Below, one piece after another: positions 46,677 through 57,126 of a stretch of 64,000 bases of DNA (within the stretch, counting starts at the first letter, position 1; each line of letters starts with the position of its first letter). The DNA comes from Microbispora siamensis (GTDB lineage: Bacteria > Actinomycetota > Actinomycetes > Streptosporangiales > Streptosporangiaceae). The DNA is taken from contig NZ_BOOF01000013.1 in assembly GCF_016863095.1 (NCBI RefSeq), positions 124,001-188,000 of the forward strand. Direction: 5' to 3'. Under the pieces are notes generated by a model. The model was not told the origin of the DNA. It did no database searches and saw only the letters and a list, made by a program, of their open reading frames with translations. A program made the translations under genes and the position numbers.

Positions 46677-46726
46677 CTCGGACACCCGCTTCCACGCCAC
46701 CCGTGTGTCCTTGAGCTTCTCCGGAG
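46676..46726 (+). promoter_or_regulatory. Candidate attenuator hairpin of the ABC-F gene
   Basis: GCTCGGACAC (46676-46685) can pair with GTGTCC...GAGC (46705-46716), a 10-bp stem with a 2-base bulge. The same GCTCGG could instead pair with CCGGAGC (46721-46727), which contains the ribosome-binding site GGAG (46723-46726) of the ABC-F gene. Mutually exclusive pairing suggests translational or transcriptional attenuation coupled to reading of the uORF. Confidence 0.5.
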
Positions 46727-46735
46727 CGTCATCAA

Positions 46736-48300
<1,565 letters not shown>

Positions 48301-48328
<28 letters not shown>

Positions 48329-49140
48329 CCTCCCGGTGCCTGACCTCCCGGTGCCTGATCGCCCGGGACGGTCGCCGGCGCCAGCCGCATGCGGACGAGC
48401 ATGGCGGCGCCGGCGACCGCGCCGGGCATCAGTACGACGCTCAGGAGCGGCACCATGAACGCGACGAAGAGCGGCACGCCGAACCCGAGCGAGGCGGACA
48501 TGTTCGACCGGAGCAGGGCAAAACGCTCCTTGCGCCGCAGACCCCGGCGTTCCATCGCCAGGGCGGTCAGTTCGACCGTGAGGAAGAACCCGGAGACGAA
48601 CGCCCCCACCACGGGCACCACGGTCTGCCCGACGACCGGCACGAAGCCGAGCACGAACAACGGCACGGAGAACAGCAGGACCCACCAGAGCGTGACGAGG
48701 CTGTCGCGGATCGACCGGAACAGGGACGCCCAGAAAGGCAGGTCGCCACCGTCGGGGAGCCCGCCCAGGTCCTCCTCGACCTTCTCCGAGAGCTTCTCGT
48801 AAAAGGGGTCGCCGATCACCAGCGTGACGGCGGTGAACGTCAGCACGGCGAGCGCGAGACCCGCCACGAAGATCATCACGCCGACCAGCGTGCGGAACCC
48901 GTCGCGCCAGCCCCAGTCGTCCGCGAACGGCGTCGCCCAGGCCGCCACGTCGGTCGCGTGCGTGCCCAGCCAGACCAGCGCCAGGGCGTAGAGCACCAGG
49001 GCGATCAGGGCCGGGATCAGCCCGAACACCCACCAGCGGGGATGCCGGGCGGCCCAGCCGAGTCCCCGGAAGCAGAAACCGATCCCCTCGGCGAAACCGC
49101 CGACGCCACGCCGTCCGGCGGGCCGCCCGATGCCACTCAT
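48301..49140 (-). CDS. EI24 domain (CysZ-like) membrane protein
   Basis: 279 residues with five to six membrane segments. Family features: N-terminal GVGGFAEGIGFCFRGLGWAARHPRWW, DPFYEKLSEKVEEDLG, and GFVPVVGQTVVPVVGAF. CysZ is a sulphate permease in enterobacteria; the actinobacterial members are uncharacterised. Ten bases downstream of maf on the same strand, so probably one operon. The C-terminal tail GDQAPGGQAPGGQA comes from a 15-bp tandem repeat. Confidence 0.88.
48324..48368. repeat. 15-bp tandem repeat across two convergent gene ends
   Basis: Three units (two exact, CCTGACCTCCCGGTG, and one diverged) span the ABC-F stop codon (48326-48328) and the 3' end of the EI24 gene, encoding APGGQ repeats in the latter. 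Confidence 0.75.
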
Positions 49141-49150
49141 GGCGGGCAGG

Positions 49151-49738
49151 CTAGCGCCACAAGGTCGTCACCGGCACGCCCAGATCGGCGAAAAGGCGGC
49201 GAAGCAGGGGCAGCGAGATGCCGAGCACGTTGCCGTGGTCGCCTTCGATGCCCTCCACGAACCAGCCGCCCAGGCCGTCGAGCGTGAACGACCCCGCCAC
49301 GCCCAGCGGTTCCCCGCTGGCGACGTACGCCTCGATCTCCTCGTCCGACGGCGTGCCGAACCGCACCACGGTCGCCGCCACCTCGGACACCCTGCGGCCC
49401 CCGGCCACGTCGACCACGCAGTGCCCGGTCAGCAGCCGGCCGGTCCTGCCCCGCATCATGTGCCAGCGGCGCACCGCGTTCTCCGGCGTCCCCGGCTTGC
49501 CGTACGCGACGCCGTCGAGTTCGAGCACCGAGTCGCAGCCGATCACGATGCCGTCGCCGAGCGTCCGGGAGACGGCGTCCGCCTTGGCCACGGCCAGTTT
49601 CAGGCACAGCTCCCCGGGGGTGCCGGCCGTGATCGCGTCCTCGTCGACGCCGCTGACGATCACCTTGGGATCGAGCCCGGCCGCCCGCAGCACACCGAGG
49701 CGGGCGGGCGAGGCGGAGGCGAGAACCAGGTGCGTCAC
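49151..49738 (-). CDS. maf: Maf-like nucleotide pyrophosphatase
   Basis: 195 residues. Starts [21 protein letters not shown], the conserved Maf substrate loop (S-x-S-P-R-R, here ASPARL, with one basic residue replaced by Ala), followed by [18 protein letters not shown] and GKPGTPENA. Maf hydrolyses non-canonical or canonical nucleoside triphosphates and can block septation. A minus-strand -10-like TAGGCT (49751-49746) ends seven bases before the GTG, so the mRNA is probably leaderless. Operon with EI24. Confidence 0.92.
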   Translation of the reverse strand: MTHLVLASASPARLGVLRAAGLDPKVIVSGVDEDAITAGTPGELCLKLAVAKADAVSRTLGDGIVIGCDSVLELDGVAYGKPGTPENAVRRWHMMRGRTGRLLTGHCVVDVAGGRRVSEVAATVVRFGTPSDEEIEAYVASGEPLGVAGSFTLDGLGGWFVEGIEGDHGNVLGISLPLLRRLFADLGVPVTTLWR

Positions 49739-49800
49739 ACGCTCAAGCCTAGTCGCTTCTACTATGTCTGGCGTTTGCCGATCACTTGCGGGGGATGCCG

Positions 49801-51666
49801 GTGTCAAAAGCCACGGTCAAAGAGCGTGCGCGCTACTGGTTCGACAACACCATGGCCAAGGGCACGGCCGCCCTCATCGGCTGGCTGGCCCTGGTGTCGC
49901 TGGTACTCATCGTGGTGATCAGCGCGCTCACCATGTGGCTCACCCCCGACGAGGCGCTCCGGCACGACGGCTGGCCGGGGGTGCTGTGGCTGTCGCTCAT
50001 GCACGCGCTCAGCCCGGGAAAGATCGCCGGAGACGCCGGGACGGCGCCCTTCCTCGCCATCATGCTGGGCGCCTCCCTCGGCGGCATCTTCATCGTCAGC
50101 ATCCTCGTGGGCGTGCTCTCCGCCGGTTTGCGCGGCAAGATCGAGGAACTGCGCAAGGGGCGTTCACGCGTCATCGAGAGCGGCCACACGGTCATCCTCG
50201 GCTGGTCCGAGCAGCTCTACACGATCGTCTCCGAACTGGTGAAGGCACACGCCAGCCAGCGCGGCTCGGTCATCGCGATCCTGGCCGACAAGGACAAGCC
50301 GACGATGGAGGACGCCATCCGGGCCCGGGTGGGCGACACCGGCAGGACACGGCTGGTCTGCCGCACCGGCAGTCCCACAGAGCCGGCGGACCTCGACCTG
50401 ATGAGCCTGAGCACCGCGCGTACGGTCGTGGTGCTGTCCCCCGAGAAGGACGACCCGGACGCGCACGTCATCAAGACCCTGCTCGCGCTGGCCAAGCGGG
50501 CCGGGGACCATCCTCCGGTCATCGCCGCCGTCGCCTCCTCGCGCAACATGGCCGCCGCCCGGCTCGCCGGCGGGCGGGGCGTCCACCTGGTCGACAGCGA
50601 CGACATCGCCGCCCGGCTGATCGTGCAGTCGTCCCGCCAGTCCGGCGTGTCCGTGGTCTGCATGGACCTGCTGAACTTCGACGGCGGCGAGATGTACCTG
50701 CGCCGCGAACCCTCCCTGGCGGGCAGGTCGTACGGCGAGGCACTCGACACGTACGCGACCGCGACCGTCCTCGGCCTGCGCGGGCCCGGCGGCGTGGTGC
50801 TCAACCCGCCGCCGGACACGGTGATCGGGACGTCCGACGAACTCGTCGTGCTCGCCCAGGACGACTCCCTCATCCGCCTGGCCAACGGCACGGCGCCCGC
50901 CGACGAACGGCAGATCGTCCCCGCGCGAGCCCCCGAGCCGGCCGCCGAGCGGACGCTGATGCTCGGCTGGAACGGCCGGGCCGCGCGGATCATCCGCTAC
51001 CTGGACGGCTACGTGACCCCCGGGTCGGTGCTCGACGTCGCCAGTGACCATCCCGGCGCCGGGGCAGGCCTGGCGCACCTCGCCAATCTGACGGTGAACG
51101 TCAAGGAGTGCGACGGCACCGACAGGTACGCCCTGGAGTCCCTCGGCGTCGGCGTCTACCAGCACGTCATCGTGCTCTCCGACGACCGGTACGCCCCGCG
51201 CCACGCCGACACCCGGACGCTGATGACGCTGCTGCAACTGCGCGACATGCAGGCGACCCTCGGCGAGAAGTACTCGATCGTGAGCGAGATGCACGACGAG
51301 AACAACCGCTCGCTCGCCGAGGTCACCGAGGCCGACGACATCGTGATCAGCGACACCGTCATCGGCCTGCTGCTCGCGCAGCTCGCCGAGAACCCGCACC
51401 TCGCCGAGGTCTTCGGGCAGCTCTTCGACTCCGCGGGCTCGGAGGTCTACCCGCGGCCCGTGGAGAACTATGTGACCACCGGCACGCCCGTCGCCTTCCG
51501 CACGATCGTGGAGTCGGCCCTGCGGCGCGGCGAGACCGCGATCGGATACCGCGTGGCGGCGAGGATCGGCGAGCCGCCCCACTACGGCGTCGTGCTCAAC
51601 CCGGACCGGTCCCGGGCGATGACGTTCGCCCCCGGTGACTCCGTGATCGTCCTCGCCGAGCACTGA
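49801..51666 (+). CDS. CASTOR/POLLUX-related ion channel with NAD-binding (RCK-like) domains
   Basis: 621 residues. Two membrane segments (about 30-52 and 83-110) flank a re-entrant pore-like stretch [18 protein letters not shown], then two cytoplasmic RCK-like Rossmann domains: [19 protein letters not shown] and, in the second half, [21 protein letters not shown]. This is the layout of plant CASTOR/POLLUX and their bacterial homologues (Castor_Poll_mid). Conducts K+ or Ca2+ in plants; bacterial role unknown. GTG 49801 was preferred because GGGGGA is five bases before it; ATG 49795 is two codons upstream. Divergent from maf. Confidence 0.88.
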   Translation: MSKATVKERARYWFDNTMAKGTAALIGWLALVSLVLIVVISALTMWLTPDEALRHDGWPGVLWLSLMHALSPGKIAGDAGTAPFLAIMLGASLGGIFIVSILVGVLSAGLRGKIEELRKGRSRVIESGHTVILGWSEQLYTIVSELVKAHASQRGSVIAILADKDKPTMEDAIRARVGDTGRTRLVCRTGSPTEPADLDLMSLSTARTVVVLSPEKDDPDAHVIKTLLALAKRAGDHPPVIAAVASSRNMAAARLAGGRGVHLVDSDDIAARLIVQSSRQSGVSVVCMDLLNFDGGEMYLRREPSLAGRSYGEALDTYATATVLGLRGPGGVVLNPPPDTVIGTSDELVVLAQDDSLIRLANGTAPADERQIVPARAPEPAAERTLMLGWNGRAARIIRYLDGYVTPGSVLDVASDHPGAGAGLAHLANLTVNVKECDGTDRYALESLGVGVYQHVIVLSDDRYAPRHADTRTLMTLLQLRDMQATLGEKYSIVSEMHDENNRSLAEVTEADDIVISDTVIGLLLAQLAENPHLAEVFGQLFDSAGSEVYPRPVENYVTTGTPVAFRTIVESALRRGETAIGYRVAARIGEPPHYGVVLNPDRSRAMTFAPGDSVIVLAEH

Positions 51667-51684
51667 GCCCGGGCATCCCCCGGC

Positions 51685-52365
51685 TCACTCGCCGAGGCCG
51701 GCGCGGCGGGCGCGCACCACGGCCTGCGCCCGGTCGGCCACCTGGAGCTTGGCGAAGACGGACGTCAGGTGGTTCTTCACGGTCTTCTGGCTGAGGAACA
51801 GGGCGCGGGCGATCTCCGCGTTCGACCTGCCGGACGCGAGCAGGTCGAGGATCTCCCGCTCCCTGGCGGTCAGCTCGGGGAACGGCGTGACGGCCGGGCC
51901 CGGCGCCAGGAACCTGCGGATGCGCCGGGCCACCGCGGGGCCGTACACGGCCTCGCCCCTGGCGACGGCCCGGACGGCGGCGATGAACTCCGCCCCGCCC
52001 GTGCCCTTGAGGACGTAGCCGCGCGCGCCCGCCCGCAGGGCGGCGAACACCGACGCGTCGTCCTCGCTCATCGTCAGCACGAGCACGCCCAGGGCGGGGT
52101 CGCGGTCGATCAGCCGGCGGGTGGCCTCGATCCCCGAGGTGCCCGGCATCACCAGGTCCATCACGACCACGTCGGGCCGCAGCGACAGGGCGAGGGCGAC
52201 GGCCTCGTCGCCGTCTCCCGCCTCGCCCACCACCTCGGCGCCGCCGACCTGTTCGAGCAGCGCCCGCAGGCCGTGCCGCAGCAGCGGGTGGTCGTCCACC
52301 AGCAGGACGCGCACCGGCTCGGCGGCCTCGGGATCGGTCGTGGAATCGGCTTTGGGGTCGATCAC
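51685..52365 (-). CDS. NarL/LuxR-type response regulator
   Basis: 226 residues. Receiver domain with acidic pair DD (24-25), phospho-acceptor Asp70 (VVVMDLVMPG), Thr and Lys (VLKGTGG); C-terminal LuxR-type HTH (LTAREREILDLLASGRSNAEIARALFLSQKTVKNH). The GTG overlaps the histidine kinase stop by 4 bp (GTGA), so it is translated with its partner. It controls unknown targets; the neighbouring GGGACCC repeats are candidate sites. Confidence 0.95.
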   Translation of the reverse strand: MIDPKADSTTDPEAAEPVRVLLVDDHPLLRHGLRALLEQVGGAEVVGEAGDGDEAVALALSLRPDVVVMDLVMPGTSGIEATRRLIDRDPALGVLVLTMSEDDASVFAALRAGARGYVLKGTGGAEFIAAVRAVARGEAVYGPAVARRIRRFLAPGPAVTPFPELTAREREILDLLASGRSNAEIARALFLSQKTVKNHLTSVFAKLQVADRAQAVVRARRAGLGE

Positions 52366-54353
52366 AGCGGCAGCACCGCCTCCACCGTCGTGCCCGCCCC
52401 TGAGGCGGACGTCCTGCGCAACACGCCGCCGAGTTCCGCGGCGCGCTCCCTCATGCTGCCCGATCCCACGCCCTCGACGAGCGGCTCGGGCAGTCCCCGG
52501 CCGTCGTCGCGGACGCGCAGGACCAGTCCGTCCCGCTCGATCCCGGCGACGATCTCGATGGTCCGGGCCCGCGCGTGACGCAGGGCGTTGGCCAGGGCCT
52601 CCTGAGCGATGCGGTAGGCCGCCACCTCGACGGCGGCGGGCAATTCGGGCAGCGGCTCCGGCACCCGGACCATGACGGCCGGGCCGCCCTCCGCGGCCTC
52701 CTCCGTGTCCAGGGCCAGGTCCTCCAGGGCCCCGGCCAGCCCGAGCTCGTCCAGCGCCGGCGGCCGCAGGTCGTGGACGATTCTCCGCACGTCGCCGACG
52801 AGGCCCTGGACGAGCTGCCTGACCTCCGACAGCGACGATCGCACGGCCGGCGACACCCCCGTGGCGGTGGCCTCTATCACGTCGAGCCGTACGCCGATGG
52901 CGGCCAGACCGGGCCCGAGACCGTCGTGGAGGTCACGGCGGAGCCTGCGCCGTTCCTCCTCCCTGGCGATGACCAGCCGCTCCCGTGACGTCTGCACCTC
53001 GGTGGCGAGCCGTACGGCGGCGAGGGCGACCGCGAGCTGGCGGGCGAGGTCGTCGAGCACGGCCAGGTCGGCCGCCGACAGGGCTTCGCCCGGCGAGCGG
53101 GGGGTGGCGCGCAGTTCCCCCTCCACGCGTCCGCCCACCACGAGCGGCAGCCGTACGCCGTCGGCGGGGACCCCGCCCTCTGCGCAGACCGGCGTGCCGT
53201 CGGCGGCGAGCACGGCGACCGCGGGCAGCCGCAGCGTGTGCGCGACGGTCTCCGCCGCGCGGTCGAGCAGCCGCGTCGGGTCGGCCGACGACTCCAGGCG
53301 CTGGCCGAGCAGGGACAGCGCGGCGGCCGGGTCACCCCGGTTGCCGAACAGCAGACGGCCGACGGCCCGCTGCGCGGCGTCGCGTACGGGTGCGAACGCC
53401 AGCGCGACGACAGCGGTTGCGGCGAGCGGCTGGAGGACTCCGCTCCCGGTTCGCAGGAGCGTGCCGATCGTGGCCACGGTGACCAGGTAGGCCCCCAGCA
53501 GCACGACCGTGACCAGCGCGTACACGACGGTGCGCCGGATCAGCACCTCGATCTCGAACAACCGGTAGCGGAAGATCGAGACCGCCGTGGCCGCGGGGAA
53601 CAGCGGCAGTGCCGCGGCCTGCAGCCACACCCCCACGGGCGGGTCGGGCGGCAGCAGGGTGTCGGCGACGACCGAGAGCCCCACCGCGACGACGGCCGCG
53701 AACACCGGCAGGAGGCGGCGCCTGTTGTCCGAGCGCGTGACCCGGGTGGCCAGCGCCGCGACCCCCGACAGGGCCAGCCCGGTCACCACCACGCCGAAGG
53801 CGACCTCCGCGACGGGATCCGTGGGGACGAACCCGAAGGAGCTGGGCACCTCGTGTCCCCAGACCCAGATGCGGTCGCGGAGCATGAGCATGACCTGGAG
53901 CACCGCCATCGCGGCGACGGCCGCGATCAGCACCGGCCGCCAGCGCGGCGACGGCAGCCGTCCGTCGGGCAGCAGCAGCGGCAGCAGCAGGAGCGGCCCG
54001 AAACCGGTGAAGAACACCCAGTTCGTCACCCACGCGGCGAGCAGGGCGCCGGGCAGCCCGTGCGGCCGGGCGTACGCGGCGTATCCCCCGGACAGCGCCT
54101 GGAGCGCCAGCCCGGCGCCGCTCAGGCAGAACAGCCGGCCGATGGGGTGCCGCGGCGACCGCGACAGGATCAGCACGCCGACCGCCGGGCAGGTCAGTCC
54201 GACGACCGCGTCGAGCACCAGATAGGTGGTGTCGGGCGCGGGCACGGCCGTGGTGAGCGCGACGCCGGCGACGACGGCCGCCCCGCACAGGACGGGGATC
54301 GCCCAGAGCCATCGGGGCCACGTACCGCTTCGCATCAGGACATCATTGGACAT
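52362..54353 (-). CDS. NarL-family sensor histidine kinase
   Basis: 663 residues. About ten hydrophobic segments in the first ~300 residues (a multi-pass sensor of the kind seen next to DesK-like kinases), a GAF-like region (~350-450), HisKA_3 dimerisation with phospho-acceptor His476 in RRDLHDGLGPGLA, and HATPase_c with NALRHARA (N-box) and DDGRGLPE (G1-box). Signal unknown; the many membrane segments suggest a membrane-embedded stimulus. Start ATG 54353 has AAGG six bases upstream; ATG 54335 is possible. Confidence 0.94.
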   Translation of the reverse strand: MSNDVLMRSGTWPRWLWAIPVLCGAAVVAGVALTTAVPAPDTTYLVLDAVVGLTCPAVGVLILSRSPRHPIGRLFCLSGAGLALQALSGGYAAYARPHGLPGALLAAWVTNWVFFTGFGPLLLLPLLLPDGRLPSPRWRPVLIAAVAAMAVLQVMLMLRDRIWVWGHEVPSSFGFVPTDPVAEVAFGVVVTGLALSGVAALATRVTRSDNRRRLLPVFAAVVAVGLSVVADTLLPPDPPVGVWLQAAALPLFPAATAVSIFRYRLFEIEVLIRRTVVYALVTVVLLGAYLVTVATIGTLLRTGSGVLQPLAATAVVALAFAPVRDAAQRAVGRLLFGNRGDPAAALSLLGQRLESSADPTRLLDRAAETVAHTLRLPAVAVLAADGTPVCAEGGVPADGVRLPLVVGGRVEGELRATPRSPGEALSAADLAVLDDLARQLAVALAAVRLATEVQTSRERLVIAREEERRRLRRDLHDGLGPGLAAIGVRLDVIEATATGVSPAVRSSLSEVRQLVQGLVGDVRRIVHDLRPPALDELGLAGALEDLALDTEEAAEGGPAVMVRVPEPLPELPAAVEVAAYRIAQEALANALRHARARTIEIVAGIERDGLVLRVRDDGRGLPEPLVEGVGSGSMRERAAELGGVLRRTSASGAGTTVEAVLPL

Positions 54354-54372
54354 TCCTCACCTTGAGGGGAAT

Positions 54373-54475
54373 GGGACCCGGGTCCCGTCCCACCCGGGAC
54401 CCTCTTGGGCCCGGACGCCGGGACCCTCTTGGGTCCGGACGCCGGGACGGGAACGGGACCCGGCTCTCAGGCGGA
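54373..54475. repeat. Cluster of GGGACCC direct and inverted repeats
   Basis: A 14-bp palindrome GGGACCCGGGTCCC (54373-54386) is followed by two tandem 24-bp units (54396-54419 and 54420-54443, one difference) beginning GGGACCCTCTTGGG, then GGGACGGGAACGGGACCCGG. It fills the space between the kinase start and the CPBP gene and is a candidate multi-site operator for the response regulator. Confidence 0.7.
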
Positions 54476-54504
54476 CGGGACCGCCGGGGCGCTGCAATCG
54501 GCCC

Positions 54505-55398
54505 ATGCGAACGAACCCGTCAACCACCATCCCCATCGAGGCCGCCGCTCCCGCCGCCCGCGAGCCGCGGCTCGCCGTGTACGGCGTCACCCTGGCCGCC
54601 CTCGTGCTACCTGTCGTGGCCCTCGCCGTCTCGCAGGGCGCCGACCTCAACCGGATCGGCGACGCCCCGATCGGCATCCAGATCGCCGTCTACAGTCAGG
54701 CGTTCATGCCCGCGCTCGCCGCGCTCGTCGCGTGCCTGGCCGGCGGCGGTGTCCGCGCCGTGGACTGGGGTTTCCACCGGGTGCCCTGGCGCACGCTCGC
54801 CGCCGCGTGGGCCGTGCCCGTCCTCGGCACCGGCCTCACGTACGGCACGGCCTGGCTGACCGGCGCCGCCCGCTTCGACCCGGGCAACCTCGCCGCGTCC
54901 ACCGGGCTGCATCCGGCGCTCGGCGTGGTGCTCGGCCTCGTTCCCGGCGTGGCGCCGTTCGTCGTCCTGGCGCTCGGCGAGCAGCTCGGCTGGAGCTCCC
55001 TGCTCGTCACGAGGCTCGCCGCGCGCCGGGGCCCGGCCGCGACGGCGGTGATCCTCGGCCTGGCCTGGGCCTCGTTCCACTACCCGCTGATGCTGTTCGT
55101 GCCGGGGGCGGTCGAGAAGGGCGTGCCGGTGCCGTACGCGCTGCTGATGTTCACTCTCCAGACGGTCACGCTGGCCTTCCCGCTCGTGTGGCTGCGCCTG
55201 CGTACGCGGAGCATCTGGCCGGTCCTGGTGCTCCACGCCACGATGAACGCGTCGCTGTACTTCGTGGCCGAGGCGATGACGTCGGCGCACGACAGGTCGG
55301 CCTGGATGGTCGGTGAGGGCGGCGCCCTCACCGCGGCGGGGCTGGCGGTGGCCGTGCTCCTGACCAACCGCCTGTGGCGGCGCCCGCGCTCCTGCTAG
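54505..55398 (+). CDS. CPBP (CAAX/Abi) family intramembrane protein
   Basis: 297 residues with about eight membrane segments. The three CPBP motifs are recognisable: GEQLGWSSLLVTRL in place of EExxxR (the second Glu is Gln), FHYPLML (FxxxH-like), and HATMNASLYF (HxxxN/D). They are glutamic-type intramembrane proteases; the altered first motif keeps one Glu, so activity is possible but uncertain. Divergent from the two-component system with the GGGACCC repeats between them; stop overlaps the convergent gene by 4 bp. No clear Shine-Dalgarno. Confidence 0.85.
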   Translation: MRTNPSTTIPIEAAAPAAREPRLAVYGVTLAALVLPVVALAVSQGADLNRIGDAPIGIQIAVYSQAFMPALAALVACLAGGGVRAVDWGFHRVPWRTLAAAWAVPVLGTGLTYGTAWLTGAARFDPGNLAASTGLHPALGVVLGLVPGVAPFVVLALGEQLGWSSLLVTRLAARRGPAATAVILGLAWASFHYPLMLFVPGAVEKGVPVPYALLMFTLQTVTLAFPLVWLRLRTRSIWPVLVLHATMNASLYFVAEAMTSAHDRSAWMVGEGGALTAAGLAVAVLLTNRLWRRPRSC

Positions 55399-56420
55399 AG
55401 CGCCTTGACGGACGACATCACCTTGTTGATGTCGTGCCAGCGCTTCTTCTGGCTGTCGGGGATCGTGACGAACACGACCGCGGGCTTCTTCTCCGGCACG
55501 TCCACGAGGGCCAGCGCCGCGGCGGAGACCCGCTTCTTGCCCTTGAGCGTGTAGTGCACGGTGTAGCCGAGCAGCCAGCCCTCCCGCTTGCCCGCCTTGA
55601 AGGGCTGGGAGGCCGTCCAGGTGATCGTCGCGCCCGAGGGGTGGTGATTGAGCGTCCACCGGGCGGCCAGGAAGGCGGTGTCGCGCAGCGTCTTCTGCTC
55701 GGGGATCGGCACGGGGCAGGAGACCAGCATCCCGCGGTACGACGCGCCCTTGACCTTGGGCAGCAGCTGACGGGAGGCGAACGGCGCGGGCTTGGCCAGC
55801 GCCCATGTCTTGGTGAAGCGGGGCAGGGCGATGCCGGAGCGCCGGTCCTTGACCAGGCCGTGGGTGGCGGCCGCCCGGCCGGGCAGGCTGCGGAGCCTGC
55901 GGCTGTTCTTCGGCAGCGCGGGCACGCGGGGGTCCTTCAGGGCCGCCGCCAGCGCGGGATCGACCGCGTCCGCGCCGGCCGCCGGACTCGAGGCGGCGCT
56001 CGCGGTCGTGCCGGGGGTCGCGCTCGCCCCGGTGCTGGCGACAGGGCTGGACAGAGCGCTCGACAGGGGACTGAGACCGGGCGTGGCCACCGCGCCCGCG
56101 GCGGGTGCGGCGGCGCCGGACGAGGCCGGCGCGGCCGAGGGGACGACGACGGCCGCGGAGTGAGGCGGCGGCGCGGCGGCCGTGGCGGCGGGGTCGTCCC
56201 GGTTCAGCAGCACGACGGTCGCGCCTGCCCCCAGGACGACGACTCCCGCGGCGACCGCGATCGCCCGGTAGACCACCCGCATCGGCAGGTCCCCGAGGCC
56301 CTTCGACGAGCTCGCCGGTGGCGGCGCCACAGGGACCGTGATCTTCGGTAGCGGAGTGGTCTCGGCCTCGGCCGCTATGTAAGAGGGGACGGCCTTCGTC
56401 CCATAGTCCCCAGGTGACAC
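55395..56420 (-). CDS. Single-pass membrane protein, paralogue of the 18.5-kb gene
   Basis: 341 residues. Short cytoplasmic N-terminus, one transmembrane segment (VYRAIAVAAGVVVLGAGATVVL), a long Ala/Ser/Pro linker (about 75-170), then a C-terminal domain of ~165 residues related to that of the protein at 18528-20078 (IALPRF, FASRQLLP, final DINKVMSSVK). A -10-like TACGCT ends seven bases before the GTG with no Shine-Dalgarno, the same leaderless arrangement as the paralogue. Function unknown; extracytoplasmic domain. Confidence 0.72.
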   Translation of the reverse strand: MSPGDYGTKAVPSYIAAEAETTPLPKITVPVAPPPASSSKGLGDLPMRVVYRAIAVAAGVVVLGAGATVVLLNRDDPAATAAAPPPHSAAVVVPSAAPASSGAAAPAAGAVATPGLSPLSSALSSPVASTGASATPGTTASAASSPAAGADAVDPALAAALKDPRVPALPKNSRRLRSLPGRAAATHGLVKDRRSGIALPRFTKTWALAKPAPFASRQLLPKVKGASYRGMLVSCPVPIPEQKTLRDTAFLAARWTLNHHPSGATITWTASQPFKAGKREGWLLGYTVHYTLKGKKRVSAAALALVDVPEKKPAVVFVTIPDSQKKRWHDINKVMSSVKAL

Positions 56421-56466
56421 GATCGGGAGCGTACGGCAAATCCCGGTATTTCGGGTGCCTTCCCCA

Positions 56467-57126
56467 TCACACTTCGGGAACGCCCACCCGCAGCCATGGC
56501 GCGTCGGCGACCACCGTCGCGGAGCCCGGTGCGATCTCGGTGAACCCGGCGTCCCTGACCACCGGCAGCCCGCTCGCGGCCAGCGCGTCCCACCGGTCCG
56601 GGCCGGCCGTCCTGACCCGTACGGCGAAGCCGCGCTCGCGCCAGGCCGCCCTGTCCGCCTCGCCCGCGCCCCACCAGGCGAACTGGGCGCCGTGCCCCGC
56701 CTGGGCCATCGCCTTGCCCGCTGTCATCTCCAGGCGGGGGTTGATCCAGAGCACCACGTCGTCGGGGCCCGCCTCCGGCGGGGCGGCGTCGTCGGAGAGC
56801 TCCGTGCCCGACACCTGCAGCCGGGCGAGGTCACGCGGCCAGTCGTCGAGCGGCACGGGCGGATGCACCCGCACCTCGGCCGTGCGCACGGTGACGGTGA
56901 TGCCGGGCAGGGCGAGCGCCCGCCGCCACTCGGCGCCGCGTGCCCGCCTGACCACCTTCCTGATCCGGCCGTCCTGCCACTCGGCGACCTCGTCGGGCCA
57001 CTCACCGTCCTGGGCACGATCGAGCAGGCGCACCACTGCCGTCGCCGCCGCCTCCAGCGCGTCGGTGCGGCGCGGCGGCGCGGCCCGCTCGATGCGTACG
57101 ACCAGGGGAAGAACGCGTTCGGTCAC
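56467..57126 (-). CDS. Peptidyl-tRNA hydrolase PTH2-domain protein
   Basis: 219 residues. The C-terminal ~110 residues contain the PTH2 signature region EMTAGKAMAQAGHGAQFAWW with the catalytic Lys/His neighbourhood; the N-terminal half is a unique helical region. Archaeal-type PTH2 hydrolyses peptidyl-tRNA; actinobacteria have this domain besides the canonical Pth, and the exact role is not established. The GTG overlaps the upstream MFS stop by 4 bp (GTGA), so it is translated in the same operon, a functionally puzzling pairing. Confidence 0.85.
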   Translation of the reverse strand: MTERVLPLVVRIERAAPPRRTDALEAAATAVVRLLDRAQDGEWPDEVAEWQDGRIRKVVRRARGAEWRRALALPGITVTVRTAEVRVHPPVPLDDWPRDLARLQVSGTELSDDAAPPEAGPDDVVLWINPRLEMTAGKAMAQAGHGAQFAWWGAGEADRAAWRERGFAVRVRTAGPDRWDALAASGLPVVRDAGFTEIAPGSATVVADAPWLRVGVPEV

